A DNA stretch of 64,000 nucleotides from Tetradesmus obliquus (taxonomy: Eukaryota; Chlorophyta; Chlorophyceae; Sphaeropleales; Scenedesmaceae), in assembly GCA_030272155.1 (NCBI GenBank), contig CP126197.1, forward strand, positions 4,208,001 through 4,272,000, given 5' to 3'. The notes under the pieces were generated by a model. That model ran no database searches. It saw nothing but the letters and a program-made list of their open reading frames with translations, and had not been told where the DNA came from. This document shows, in pieces, positions 1 to 12,000 of the stretch. The position numbers and the translations under genes are program-made. The stretch's first letter is position 1. The number at the start of each line of letters is the position of its first letter.

Positions 1-1477
1 CGCATATAGTCTGGCGCAGTCTGCCCTTTTGCAGAGCTGCCGGCAGCAGCAGACGTCCGCCAGGACACAGCAATGCACGCCGCTGCAATCAGCAGCACGA
101 TCCGGATCCACTCAGTCAAGAAGTACACCTGAAACATCAGCCAGGAGCCATTGAAAAACCGGTCAACTGATGCAATAATGGACAGCTGCACTTCAGCAGG
201 GCTGAGCACTCCTGGTGCTTGTATATGCTTTGCTGCTGGGTCCTTGCCAGCAGCTTCACCTTGCTCAATAACAGAATGCTTGCTGTTTCCCACAACCTTT
301 GCAGCCTTTGCTGCCAAGTCTATCCAGCACTGCCATGCCCACACAGCCGGCAAGTCACCCAGACCACTGAATCGTGCAATGCCACGTGAATCATGCGCAG
401 GCGGCCGTTCTGGCTTGCGCAGTCGCAGCTTGACTGCACCTACCGCCACTAAAGCAGAGGCACCGTGCAACACAAGTGGCACAATGCATGCATACAAGGT
501 GAATGCGTCAATGACTACTCTCGCGCTGGCATATGAGTCAAGGGCAGATGCATGACCCAGGATAGCATCAAGCGAGAGCGTCAGCACATACAATGCTATG
601 TAGCAAAACGGCAGAATCTTCATGACTAATGATATTATCTTGTGTGAACCTGGGTCATCACCAAACGACAGCTTTGTAAGAATGTGCTTCTGGACAGCTC
701 TGCAGCTGCAATGCTGCAGCGCGCTGCTGCTGCCGCTGCCCTGACAAGATCTGCCTCCTCCCTCCCTTGAAACTGCATTTTTTGCGTAAGCAGCCATGGT
801 TGGCGGCAAAAAATCCAAGCCCAGGAAGTAGCATATGGAGCCCAGTGTGACTCCTGCAACTGCTAAGCCCTGCAGCACAGCCAGCTGCACTGTGCCCAGC
901 ACTGAGAGGGTGAACACCAGTGCAGCGCATGCATCAAAGCCGTACGCGAATGCCGTCACCCACAGCTTCGCCCAGAACATGCGCCACTGCAGCTGAGGAA
1001 CAACTGATGCTGCCTGCTCTGCCTGACCAGCACTCCAGCTGCCTGTGCTGCTGCTCTTCGCGCCTGCACTGCCAGCTCCAGCGTGTGTGCTGCCAGTTGC
1101 AGCGCCTTTGCTGCTGGCTGCAGCGCCTGTGCTGTCAGCTTCAATAGCATCAATGCTTGTGCTTGCGGCACTTGAGCTAAGCATCAAGGGCCTTTATAAG
1201 CTGCAGCTGGCGCACCACCTTTACTGCTTTGAGCTGGTGCCTGTGCTGAGCCTGTGCCACAAACTTCCACATTGCTGGCTGGTGGTGCCACATCCACAAT
1301 GTGTGTAGGCGCACCTGCAAACTGATTGCCATTTTGCTGCTGCTGCTGCTGCGGCTGCTGCTGCTGCTCGTGCATCTGCACAGCGGCTGCTGTGGTTGCT
1401 GGGGATGAATCAGCAGCCATCTTGGCTGCTGGCTTGGGTACTGCTGCGTGTATGACCTGGTGGTCTGCCGTGCACAA
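1..1477 (-). pseudogene. Partial paralogue of the 3246-5009 membrane-protein gene, frameshifted, cut by left window edge
   Basis: Unrecognised multi-pass membrane protein, read right to left. The N-terminal part (1477 to about 1185) is Gln- and Ala-rich and matches the start of the 3246-5009 protein, sharing motifs such as PAQSS and KGP/QGP. The frame then closes in a TGA. One missing G (TGATG where the paralogue implies TGGATG) explains the break. From about 1188 the next frame stays open to base 1 and aligns with the paralogue throughout, e.g. VTAFAYGFDACAALVF, PPTMAAY and GDLPAVWAWQCW, with several hydrophobic segments. The C-terminus lies outside the window. The flank near 2320-2370 resembles the flank of the other gene near 5820-5850, so both arose by tandem duplication. 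It may be a decayed copy, or a working gene with one sequencing error. Function unknown. Confidence 0.6.
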
Positions 1478-1696
1478 TCACGTTATTGCTCTGCATAAGG
1501 AGCACGGGGTGGCAGCAGAGCAGCAGTAAACCGACGTGCTTCGCTTTCAATGCGATAGAAGGGGTTGACATAAGGGGTCATCCCTTCAGAGTCTGATGTC
1601 TGCGCACCAATCGCGCACCCTCCTGTGCTTGCTGGGCCTGGCTGTGCCTCTTTGGCAGCTCCTGATATAGCATGCCGCCACGGCACGCTTTAGACA

Positions 1697-1727
<31 letters not shown>

Positions 1728-3245
1728 ATGCTGCTGCTGCTGCTGTTGCACCTGGTGCACATGCCACTGCTATTGTGCATGATGGTGTTGCCAGTATCGC
1801 TGTGTATTTCAGTGCTAGAGACGCAGCACTGGCTGATGCGAGGCAGTGGGTGGTTTTCAACTAGCTGCTCTGCTGCTGTAGGTGTTTGAGCAGTGTCGTG
1901 AGTGCTCTGCTACAGCCAGTGTTGTTCGTGCGCTGTAGAACACCCATCATAATCTGTTCACCTTGTGGTTTACGCCTTGTGGGTCATTAAGGCCTTAAAC
2001 AGCCCAGGAAGCCTTGCGTCGGCCCGTTGCTATCATGCCACCAGCGCTCCTGCTGCAACCACCCCAGCGGTTCACACGAACATTTTGTTTGATTGCTGCC
2101 CTGCTGTCTTGTTGCCGAGCTGCAGCACCGCGACTCGGCAAAAAATAGGCCTTTCGTGCACAGTGCTGGCCAGCGTGGTGAGCTTCTCCGTGTCCGGAAT
2201 CGTACCGGTAGAAATAACCGACGGATTGAATTGATATTGTGGCTTGGTAATGCCTGATGGTTTGCTGCTATCTTGGGTAGCTCAGCGGAGTCAGCAGGCA
2301 TGCTTATCTAATGGTGGGGTGATCAGGCCCAGGGCTTGACGCTTCTCATCACCAGCTGCCAGACAGAAATAGAAGCCGAAAGTATGCTTCATACCATGAT
2401 TACAGTAAGTACCTGCTGCTATCCACCGCAGAAGTCACGGGCATCAGCTGGTCAAGGCTTGTGCTGTGCCTCGGTCGTAGTACTGCCGCCGCGGCAGTAG
2501 CGGCGGCCGCTCACACCAGCTTGTTGCTGCTGAGCTTGTCTGGACGGCAATGCTCAATGCACCATGCACGGCATAACAGCAGAGCACAAACTACACCTTC
2601 ATGAAACTTGATGCAAGCCACGGCAAAACGCCCCTTATCACAACGATGCCGCAGCGTCACGCTGCGCCGCTGACATGCTGCCGCTGACACACCGGCGGTG
2701 TCAGGACAGATAGGTGGCCTGAGACCTGTTAGGCACAGAGCTGCACCCGCACACATCAAGATGCTTCACCCCAGGACGCTGCATCAAAGTGCTGCACAAG
2801 CACACGTAGAGTTTGCTAAAAGCGTTGGCAACAAACACTCAACCTGCATTGATCATCACATAGTATGTGCATAACAAGCTAACAGCTGCTGCTGCCAGCC
2901 TTCCACTACATATCTCACCAGCATCCCAGCCACAACATGGTCAAACTGTTAGTGACTGGCCTCAAAACAACAGCAACAGCAGGAATACCACCGTATAACC
3001 TGCCGCCGACTCAGGTATGTGCATCTGCTCTGCGAGTTTCGCAGCCCATCCTGCAGCTGGCGGCTCCTTGCAGGAATGATGCTGGTGGTGCCTCACTATG
3101 TACAATCCTTTTTGCACGCCTTGAACAGCAGCAGCTGGTGTTGCATTTCAGGCAACTTGCCCATGCTGACCACAAAAAATTTGACCTTGAGATGGCTCCT
3201 GCGCTCCTGGAACATTGCTGCAGTGCGCCTGCACTGCGTGTATGC
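1478..3245. other. Intergenic region between the two membrane-protein paralogues
   Basis: I see no supported gene. It holds a CTG run at about 1698-1746 and, near 2320-2370, a segment (CCCAGGGCTTGACGCTT and neighbours) resembling the upstream flank of the downstream paralogue. ORFs here are short or low-complexity. The plus-strand ORF at 2937-3434 overlaps the 3' end of the real minus-strand gene and has no recognisable domain. Confidence 0.5.
1698..1746. repeat. CTG/CAG trinucleotide run
   Basis: Nearly uninterrupted CTG triplets with one ATG interruption. On the minus strand they read CAG. No coding gene over it is supported. Confidence 0.8.
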
Positions 3246-5009
3246 TCACAGGTAGCATGCCTTCACATTATCAGACAGCACAGCCTTGTTGGCTCTGCGC
3301 ACCATCTCCTGCACCACCAGCAGCACCTGCTGCACCTCAGGCGATGCAATCTGCTCAGCAGAAATGTCATACAATGCTGCCTTGATCTCCCACCAGCGCT
3401 GAAAGAAACCCGCAGCTGTATTCATGTATGCTAGCTTTGCAGCTGCTGGCTTGTGCTGTGCTGGCAGCTGATGCTCAAATTGCAGGACCACAGCGCCTGC
3501 ATGTGATAGCTGTGACACCCCACGCTCAAGCAGCTTCCACTTGTCGCGGACTGACTTGATATAGGTGACTGACAAAGACAGCACAGCCAGTGCCAGACGC
3601 ACATGGTAAGGAGCAGATTGTGCTTCTGCAGTGCTACCGAGCACCGGCTGGCGCCACGAGGCAGCGATGTATGTGGCTGCGAACAGCAGCACAATGCGCA
3701 GCCATTCAGTCAGCAAGTACACTTGGAACATCAACCACGAGCTCATAAAAAGCCTGTCAACTGATGCTGAGATAGACAGTCGCAGCAGCTTTGGAGTGAT
3801 CACTGCTTGGGATGGTGTTGGCCGCTGAAAGCCTGGGAAACCTGTCTCAGCAGCTGGTTTCCCAACAACCTTCGCAGCCTTTGCTGCCAAATCAACCCAG
3901 CACTGCCATGCCCACACAGCCGGCAAGTCACCAAGAATGGTAGCAACCAACAGACGGTAGAACTTGGGTAGCTCATGCCTGCCTGGCCAGCGAAAGAGGC
4001 GTCTGACAGCACTCAAAGCGTAGATTATGCAGGCACAATGAAATAGCAGGGGCAGGACACAATAACCAAAGACGTAAGTACCCACACAGATTCTCAAGAT
4101 CAAAGAAAGGTCAGGCTGCCACAGCAACCCTCTGATGGCAGCAGAGAACGTTATCACAATACTACCTACATTGATCAGATACGGCACTGAATTATGCACA
4201 AGCCCTCCGCGTGCACAGTTGGCGATGGCTCTCCAGGTGCAGAGCTTCAGTACATTGCTGTGGCACCCACCCCGACAACAACCCCCTTTGCGCTCCCTAG
4301 ATGCAGCAGCTTTTGTGTAAGCAGCCATGGTTGGAGGCACAAAGACAAAGCCAAAAAGATAGCATACTGTGCCCAGCGCAACCCCCGCCAGTGCTAAGCC
4401 CTGCAGCACAGCCAGCCGCACCGTGCCAAGCACAGCCAGGGTGAACACCAGCGCAGCGCATGCATCAAAGCCGTAAGCAAACACCGTCACCCACACCTTC
4501 GCCCAGAGCACACGGCGCTGCAGCTGAGCAACAACTGATACTGGCTCCTCTGGATGGCTAGCACCTGTGCTGCTGGTTCCAGCACCTGTGCTGTCAACTG
4601 CAGCACCTGCAGGCCCAGCTGTGCTGCTGCCCCAACAGCTTATGTTGCCGACAGCTGCTGCGCCTGTGCTCGAGTCATCGAGCGTCCAAGGACCTTGCCA
4701 AACTGAAGCAGCACCCCCGCTAGCAGCGCTGCTCTGAGCTGGCGGAAGTGCTGAATCTGCATGCAAGCTGCCTTCAGGTGCTGACATGTCCACAATGATG
4801 CCATCAGCATCGCGGGCTTGAGTGATGTCTGAACCTTGCTCATGTGCATGTGCCTGCTTGGCTTCTTTGTCAGGCTTCATGCTGCTCTTAGGCACATCTG
4901 CTGTGATTTCTGGACGGCCCACTGCACGCATTTTCTGCCTACCAGCATAATGCTGTGCGTGTGATCCGATCGAGAAGGGTCTTCTACTGCGCGTGCTCTG
5001 CACGAGCAC
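3246..5009 (-). CDS. Hypothetical multi-pass membrane protein (587 aa)
   Basis: Single open frame of 587 codons; I do not recognise the family. Residues 1 to about 165 are low-complexity (Ser/Ala/Gly/Thr-rich) and probably cytosolic. From about 170 onward there are some six to eight hydrophobic segments: a hairpin containing FAYGFDACAALVFTLAVLG, one near PYLINVGSIVITF, a pair around VFGYCVLPLLFHCACIIYAL, a GDLPAVWAWQCWVDL segment, and one around MFQVYLLTEWLRIVLLF. The last 120 residues look soluble. The same core recurs in the left neighbour (1-1477), which supports coding. The first ATG of the frame is used here, but ATGs 26 and 42 codons further in are possible, as is an upstream exon. Membrane location is inferred from hydrophobicity; function unknown. 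Confidence 0.7.
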   Translation of the reverse strand: MLVQSTRSRRPFSIGSHAQHYAGRQKMRAVGRPEITADVPKSSMKPDKEAKQAHAHEQGSDITQARDADGIIVDMSAPEGSLHADSALPPAQSSAASGGAASVWQGPWTLDDSSTGAAAVGNISCWGSSTAGPAGAAVDSTGAGTSSTGASHPEEPVSVVAQLQRRVLWAKVWVTVFAYGFDACAALVFTLAVLGTVRLAVLQGLALAGVALGTVCYLFGFVFVPPTMAAYTKAAASRERKGGCCRGGCHSNVLKLCTWRAIANCARGGLVHNSVPYLINVGSIVITFSAAIRGLLWQPDLSLILRICVGTYVFGYCVLPLLFHCACIIYALSAVRRLFRWPGRHELPKFYRLLVATILGDLPAVWAWQCWVDLAAKAAKVVGKPAAETGFPGFQRPTPSQAVITPKLLRLSISASVDRLFMSSWLMFQVYLLTEWLRIVLLFAATYIAASWRQPVLGSTAEAQSAPYHVRLALAVLSLSVTYIKSVRDKWKLLERGVSQLSHAGAVVLQFEHQLPAQHKPAAAKLAYMNTAAGFFQRWWEIKAALYDISAEQIASPEVQQVLLVVQEMVRRANKAVLSDNVKACYL

Positions 5010-7070
5010 AGGCAGCCAAGCAGCAGTTGCTTATCAGAGCTGTGCTCCGAAGTAAATAAGGGGATGGGCGCCTCGGCCCGTGCCATCATGCAGCAGGATC
5101 ATCCTGCGCATCCTGTGCATGATGCACAACAGACTCAGGCTGGTCATCTAGTGTCACTGCTGGGCTTGGAGTGACACAGCCTCTTATGTGTTGCAGTGTC
5201 TGTTCAAACTGACAGCACCTGCTCAAGCCTGCTACTGCTACTGACAGTGGCACTGATGATAGCACTGCTACTGCTACTGCCCTACTGCTGCTGCTGTCGC
5301 TGCTCTTGCTGCTGGGCACACAGTACTGACGAGCCACCAGTGCAATGCAGCATCTTGCCACGATCACGGTCAGTGAGCATTGTCGTGACTGCTGCGCAGC
5401 ATTTTGACAACAAATTGCGGTCCTACGATATTTCATCTGTATGCTAGGCACCACGAGCCCCTCAATGCTTGAGCCTGATCCACGACTCACCGTAGCTTCT
5501 CGCCAACAGCACTCCGCCTGAAAGCTTGCTGCACCGGTTCACCCCCGCAAAAAGTTGATCTACCTTGGGTGTTGTTGTTAGGAGCGGCAGTACCACCGGA
5601 AAGGAAGACATGGACCTTACGCGTACTGTGGTTGCCTGCGTGGCGAGTCTTCACGTGTTTTGCTACGCACGAAGTGATTGTTGACACTTGCTCAAATGCC
5701 TGTTGTTCGTTCTGTCGGGGCAGCGTGAATGCGTGATGTCGTGCTTCTACCTGCGGTAAAGCTGCTGAGCCAGTCTGACTGGTAGCTACCAGTCTATAGG
5801 GTGAGCAGGCCGGCCTGCGCCCCAGGGCTTGGCGCTTGTCATTGCCAGTTTCTTACGTCAGGGCTGAACGCCACCAGCCAGTTGCCTGGAGCGATGACGG
5901 GTATAAAAGTGCTGGACGTGCCTTTCAAAGAGAGGAGGGAGATCAGCCATGAGAGACCACACTGCAGCTGGTGTCACTAGCTAGCGGTGACAGCTTGCAT
6001 GTTGCGCAACATGCATGCTGCTGCGCTTGCTTCGACCGTGCTTCTGCAAACAAACATGCACAGACTACATGCACATAGAAATGCAGGTTTTTGATCCCTG
6101 TTCTTAGCTGAAATGTGCAGACCAGGGCTGCAAGTGTGGCTCTTTGCGGTTCAGGGCTTGCAGTCGAAGTTGGCAGTCAACGTGCGATCAGATGTCATCA
6201 CAAAGCCAGCAGACAGGTGCTAGGGAATATTAAGGTAATATTCTGTATGTAGTTGTAGAGTAGTACAACGCGGAGCTTCCATGGTCTACAGCTAGCTGTT
6301 TGGCCACTGATCCACTGCCTGGTTCCAAGGAATCGTTTGCTCAGCAGGACGCAGTGTTCATCGATAAACATCTGAGCAATTGTCAGTGCTTTTTTGTATA
6401 GATAGTATGATCGGTGCTTCGCACGTAGCCTAGCAGGCCACGCGAGCGCACATGGCCGTGAGGGATTATGAGCACAGATGAGCCAGACATAGAACAGCAG
6501 TGCAGCGAGCTAGGCATCACGATATGGAAGCAAGGTATTCGGCCAGTTCGTGTGCCGCGGAAAGCTTGGGATGGGAGCCTGCTGCTGGTGAGATCCAACA
6601 GCAGCAGTTGCAGCAGTAGCAGTAGCAGCAGCAGTGGCAGGCTTAGCGCCTTCGAAGCCTGTCTTACTAGCAGCTGCGGTTCCAGATTTAACTACATCAC
6701 CTTTCAGCAATTGGTGGTGCTGCAGGACTTCCCATCTGAGGCTGCACGGCAGCAATTCAAGCAGACTTGCATCCACAAGGTGTCCTCAAACTGCCTCGAT
6801 GGGGCCAGGTGAGAAAAGGCTAAAGCAGCACATCTGAGGCAGTGCCTGTAGAATGAATGCGGTGTGTGGAGCCACTGTGCCTGATATTAATGCAACGATC
6901 CAACCTTGTGCCAGCCTTCAACACCCAGATTTCAGCTCATGCAATTGCTGTGTGGCTGAGCCACCCTGCGCCCGGCGCCCTGCACAGTTGTCAGTGCTCA
7001 CAACGGCAGCATTCTGCAGCTGCAATGCACCATCACCATCACCAGAGAGCTCATTATTTCAACGCATGTA

Positions 7071-7102
<32 letters not shown>

Positions 7103-8945
7103 GCAGGTCTGGCTGCTGCCTGCGGGCCATGGACCACTGCAGGGGCCCCGCCTGGCTGCGCTGGCTGCCCTGGAACAACAGTGAGCAGCAGCGCTGAATG
7201 ACGACCAGCAGCTGCAGCCTTTGCTTGCCAAGCAGCGTTGCACAAGCAGCTGAGCACTGCACAGTGCTGCCTTTGTTGATTGCCCTTTTAATCTGGTCCA
7301 TGGTTTCTTGGCGGCAGCCAGCCTTGTGCTGCTGGAGAGCACCTGCTGTGTGGTGCAATATGCAAATGCACTGTCTGACGGCAGCACACCAACTCCACAT
7401 GCTGCAACCTGATGACTGTTGCATTGCTGTGTCACGGTATTGCAGCGCAGCTGGCCATACTGTGCCACACCCAGTTGTACAGCACCACAGCTGCCGCGGT
7501 GTTTGGTTCTGCGGTGCCGTTTGTTGACCTTGCATGTCAGCTGTTTTGGCTGCTGCTGCTGCTGCTGCTGCCGCCGCCGCTGCTGCTGCTGCTGCTGCCT
7601 TCGATGCAGGCAAGCCATGGGCTGAGAGAGAGGCCTGTGAGGACCGTTACGTGGAGGTGGGCCCCTGACACAGCAACAATCCAGCCGTTGCACACAGCTC
7701 AATGCAACTGCGTGATGTTTAGACGTTCCACTGACGCATGCCGTACACGCCTACATGTGCAACACAGCAGCTGTGTATGCCTTGGTGTGGCTCCTACCGT
7801 CTAAGTTGGGGCCGGGACCCACATGCAACTATCATCTCATTCTATCTTGCTTGGCGCCTGCGCCTGCTGCTGCTGCTGCAGGCGTGCATGGCAGCCAACG
7901 CAAAGGGCTGCACTGACCATGCTGAGAGCTTTTGCACGCTAGTAGTGGCCAGGCCAGCAGGACTAGCGGACACCGTTGAAGAGGCACAGCAGCAGCAGCA
8001 GCAGCAGCAGAGAAGAGGGAACGGTAGCAGAAAATGACTGGTGCTTGCAGCGGACAATCTGTATCTGGTGATAAAGTGCCTGCAGGCGGGGTCGGTTTGA
8101 ACACAACCAGATTCTTACTGACGCTGGTGCTAGTATACACCAGCTGTACTGCTTTTGGACCCCTTCATTATCCATATGCAACCATGTGCGCTACTTGCGA
8201 TCAGTATGTGTTGGTACTGCTACAGTCATGGCCGTTGCCTGCGTTGTATGCTTTTCTGCAACATTTGAGGCGATGCGGCTGCTCAAGAAGTCACTGGATT
8301 GCTATGCATGCCCTGTCTAGTGGGGGTTACTGTGTCGTCGGCAACACCAAATTTGCATAGCGTGTGCGGCTGCTCAGGCCTACAAGGTCCCACAACTGCC
8401 GTGCTGGCATACAGATGCCTTGTGGAATCTACAGATGTTTTCAAGCCCAGTGATGGGCTAGTGGCGCTGCTTGCAAACGGCACCATGCCAGCATGACTGG
8501 GGCGTGTGCAATCGCTGTGAACGCAATCAGACACCGTCTTGATGGGCAGGTGCACTTGCCGCAAGAGCTTGGCAAGCACAGGCTTGCAGCTGTTGCTGTA
8601 TTTTTAACAATTTGCCCTCAGCGGCACCAATCGGGTTAAGTTGATGTAACTTACATGCCACCACTGCAATGCACCTGTCAGCCGGCAATCTGTCCTGCAA
8701 CACACGATATGGTGCTATCCAAAGTTATTCAAACCCAGCACGGTCAGCTATTGTGTTGAGTACTTGCTGTAATAAACGCCACACCCTCGAAAACAGTATC
8801 CAGCTGCATGCATGGTGCTGCGTGGCATACTGCTGGTGTGCAGCATGCTCAGCAGTCACACTGCGCCACCGTAGCGCGTTTTACACAGTGCATGCTCAGA
8901 TGCCACAGCCTGCTTATGAACTCAATTCAGCAGCTTACACCCACA
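5010..8945. other. Gene-poor region with CTG runs
   Basis: No gene can be supported in these 3.9 kb. Both strands show ORFs of 70-230 codons, but they overlap each other in several frames and are driven by CTG/CAG runs (about 7072-7101, 7548-7604, 7989-8012). No domain or coherent exon chain was found. A TATA-like TATAAAAG lies at 5902-5909 on the plus strand, followed only by a very short ORF. The part next to 5009 should hold the promoter of the membrane-protein gene. An unrecognised gene with short exons cannot be excluded. Confidence 0.5.
7548..7604. repeat. CTG/CCG triplet run
   Basis: Run of CTG triplets with a central CCGCCGCCG block. It produces artificial poly-Leu, poly-Cys and poly-Ala ORFs in three frames. 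Confidence 0.8.
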
Positions 8946-9098
8946 ATGACATGCGCAATAAGGAACCCTGCCGTATAGGCAGCTGCTGACCACACTCTGC
9001 CTCACACACATGCTGTACGCATGTCCAAGGTTGCACTGTGGGTGTAGCTGTACCCCACAAAACATGCTGTAACAGTAACAGTAGTGTTGGGAGCCACT
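8946..9098 (+). repeat. 153-bp direct repeat, left copy
   Basis: Corresponds base for base to 14143-14295 (offset 5,197). It carries the last codons of the pol frame (DMRNKEPCRIGSC and stop) plus 109 bp of 3' UTR with a TGTAA motif at 9068-9072. Sequence to its left (before 8946) is unrelated to pol, so this is an isolated 3'-end fragment fused to the truncated body with a 1-nt overlap (T at 9098). Confidence 0.85.
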
Positions 9099-12000
9099 GA
9101 GCATGGCCTGTACCGCATACCGCTAACATGCAGGGACGACAAACCCATCTTCACTAAACCCCGCCAACATTCAGTTGCTGAATATGCTGTGCTGGATGAG
9201 AAGATGCAGTTGCTGCTGGATGCAGGTATCATAATGCCATCCAGGCAAACCAAGTATGTCTCTGAAGTTGTGATAGCTGCAAAGAAGAATGAATTAGGTG
9301 AATGGGTGGATAAGAGAGTTTGCCAGGATTACAGGCCTTTGAATACAGAGATGCACAAAGATAACTATAGGCTGCCCTTGGCAGATGACATCTTTGACAC
9401 TGTTGGTGAATGTGGCATCTTCTCTGTGGTAGATATGCGCTCAGGATTCTACAGCATCGGCATCCACCCAGATGACCAGGCCAAGACTGCTTTCTGGTGG
9501 AAAGGTGAGGTCTTCCAGTTCACTAGGATGCCCTTTGGCCTGCATTCTGCGCCGCAGCACTACCAAAGGATAGTAGATCATGAGCTGCGCAGCGCCGGCT
9601 GCTTTGGCTTTGCCCGCGCATACATAGATGATGTCATCATTTTTAGTAAAACTGCTGCTGAGCACATAGAGCATCTGCGACGCGTGCTGTCAGCCCTGGG
9701 TGGCGTTGGACTGAAGATTCACCCAGAGAAAAGCAGGTTTGCTTGCAGTGTTGTAGAATATCTGGGGTTCAATGTTAGCAAGTTTGGTTTGACGCCGCAC
9801 CAGGCCAAGGTGGCAGCCATCGCTGCACTCAAGCCACCAACCAACGTGAGTGAGCTCAGGTCGGTGCTTGGCCTGATGTGTTACTACCGCCGTTTTGTGC
9901 CAAACTTTAGCAGTGCTGCTGAACCGCTCAACAGGTTGCTGAAGAAAAGTGCGTCGTTTGAGTGGGGTGATGAGCAGCAGGCAGCACTAGACCACCTAAA
10001 AACTGTGCTAACCACTGAGGGTTTGGCTCTCAAGAGGGTGGACAGCAGTAAGCCCTTGCTGTTGTACACTGACTGGAGCCAGCGTGGTGTAGGTGCAGTG
10101 CTAGCTCAGACCAATGATGAGGGTGTAGAGCATATATGTGCGTGCATATCCAGATCCCTCAACAAGCACGAAGCTAACTACTGCAGTTTCAAGGGTGAGC
10201 TGCTAGCTGTTGTGTGGGCCTGCCTGACTCTGCGCCACCACCTGCATGGCGTGCCAGTCACTGTCATCACCGACCACGAGCCCCTCAAATGGCTGGTCAG
10301 CAAGAAAGATCTACATGGGCAGTACGGCAGGTGGGCAATGATTTTGGCTGACTATGACCTGACCATAGTGCACAGGGCAGGAGCCAGCCATGTCAATGCA
10401 GATGCCTTGTCACGCATGCCCAGGAGCAGCAGTACAGACACCAGCGGCGCGCGTATGGATGGTCCCTGCGTAACCGTAGACAGCAACGCGTGCTCGTTTC
10501 TTGAGTGCCAGCCAGCTGATATGTGGGTGCTGAACGGCAGCCCCGTAGTCAGCCCGTTAGTTCTGCTAGCTGATCAGCTCAGCATGTCACCTCTGACCGT
10601 TTCATCAGGGTTGTGCATGCTGTACACCACTGCTGATTGCAGCTCGCTTGCTAGCAGTAGCGTAGACTGGCAACTGCTTGCACAGCTCGCTTGCAACTCG
10701 GCGCGTGAGTGCGATGTCATGCGTTATGCTGGAAGCGTAGATGGTGCACAGGCCGAACTAAGCTCTTTCCTTGTAGACCGCTCAGAACTGCTAACAGGTA
10801 ATCTTGGATCGCTGGCTGATGAGGGTGTCAAGCAGGTCACTTCCAACTGCCCTGTGGCCGAGCAACGCTGCCGTGAGCTCAAGTCCAGAGTTACAGGTTG
10901 GCATGTGGCTGCAGCACAGCAGCTGCAGAGCAAGTTCATAGATCCTGCTATGGTGCATCAGTGGCGCCCTGCGTGCATAATGCGTAGAGGCAAGGATGTA
11001 AAACCTGTGAAAGACCAGCATGGTGTACAGCCCACGGCAGCTATTTGCACGCATGTCATAGGACAGCAGTTCTTCAGTCATGCATGTAGTTACGGCATAG
11101 TTGTTTGCGAGCTTTTTGGTGGCATTTGCAGTGGCTTAGAAATGGCTTTACGCAGCGGCATGAAGGTGCAGAAGTATTTCTACTGTGATAAAGATCCAGT
11201 GGCTAGGCGCATTGCGGCGTACAGATTGCACCAGCTGAACAGCCAGTACCCTGCACTGCTAAGCCGCGACAGCTATCGCTATGCCTTTACTGCCTTGCCG
11301 CAAGATGTTGCTGCCATCACCAGTGACCACCTAGTTAAAGCAGGGGCTCAAAATGGAGACCAGTGGCTGGTTGTTGCTGGCTTTGAGTGCCAGGACCTGA
11401 GCCCTGCAGGGAGTGGAAAAGGACTGTCAGGCGGGCATTCAGTCACGTTCTTTGCCATGAAGCGTGTGTTGGGTGCTTTGCAGCAGCTACAGCCGCAGCT
11501 TTTGCCTGGTTACTTTATAGAGAACACTTACCTTAGACACAACTTTGGAGCATTGCAGCAGACTAGCGCAGCCGAGTACCAGTTCATCTGCCAATGCATT
11601 GGTCATCCGCTTGCATGTGATGCAGTGCAGTTTGGCAGCTATGCACATAGGCTGCGCCACTACTGGACTAATCTGGCTCATCTGCAGCAACTTGAAGTTG
11701 TGCTGCAGCATGTGCACAGGCCTGCAGGTTTAAAAGTGACAGATATACTCAGACCAGGTAGGGTGGTTTTGGCTGCTGTCAAGTCGGACGCAGCACCCTT
11801 CTACCGCTGCAACGTCAAGGGTGAGCCGCTGTCAGCCCTGCCAACCTTCACTGCTTACCGCATGTCTAGGGCATTCAAAGCAGGTCAGCCTGGTGCTGTG
11901 TTTGATGGTAACCAGCGTTGCTGGACGGAGCCTAATGCAGAAGAGAGAGAGCTAGCCATGGGTTTTGACCAGGGGTGTACTTACGTGCCTGCTGTGCTTG

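Noticed and set aside
2937..3434. Plus-strand ORF of 165 codons
   Set aside because: Its 3' half lies antisense to the well-supported gene at 3246-5009 and shows no motif.
5902..5909. TATAAAAG as promoter of a plus-strand gene
   Set aside because: Only a ten-codon ORF follows and no gene could be built downstream.
6853..7702. Overlapping ORFs on both strands (70-234 codons)
   Set aside because: They are generated by CTG/CAG runs that are open in several frames; no domain, no exon chain and heavy overlap.
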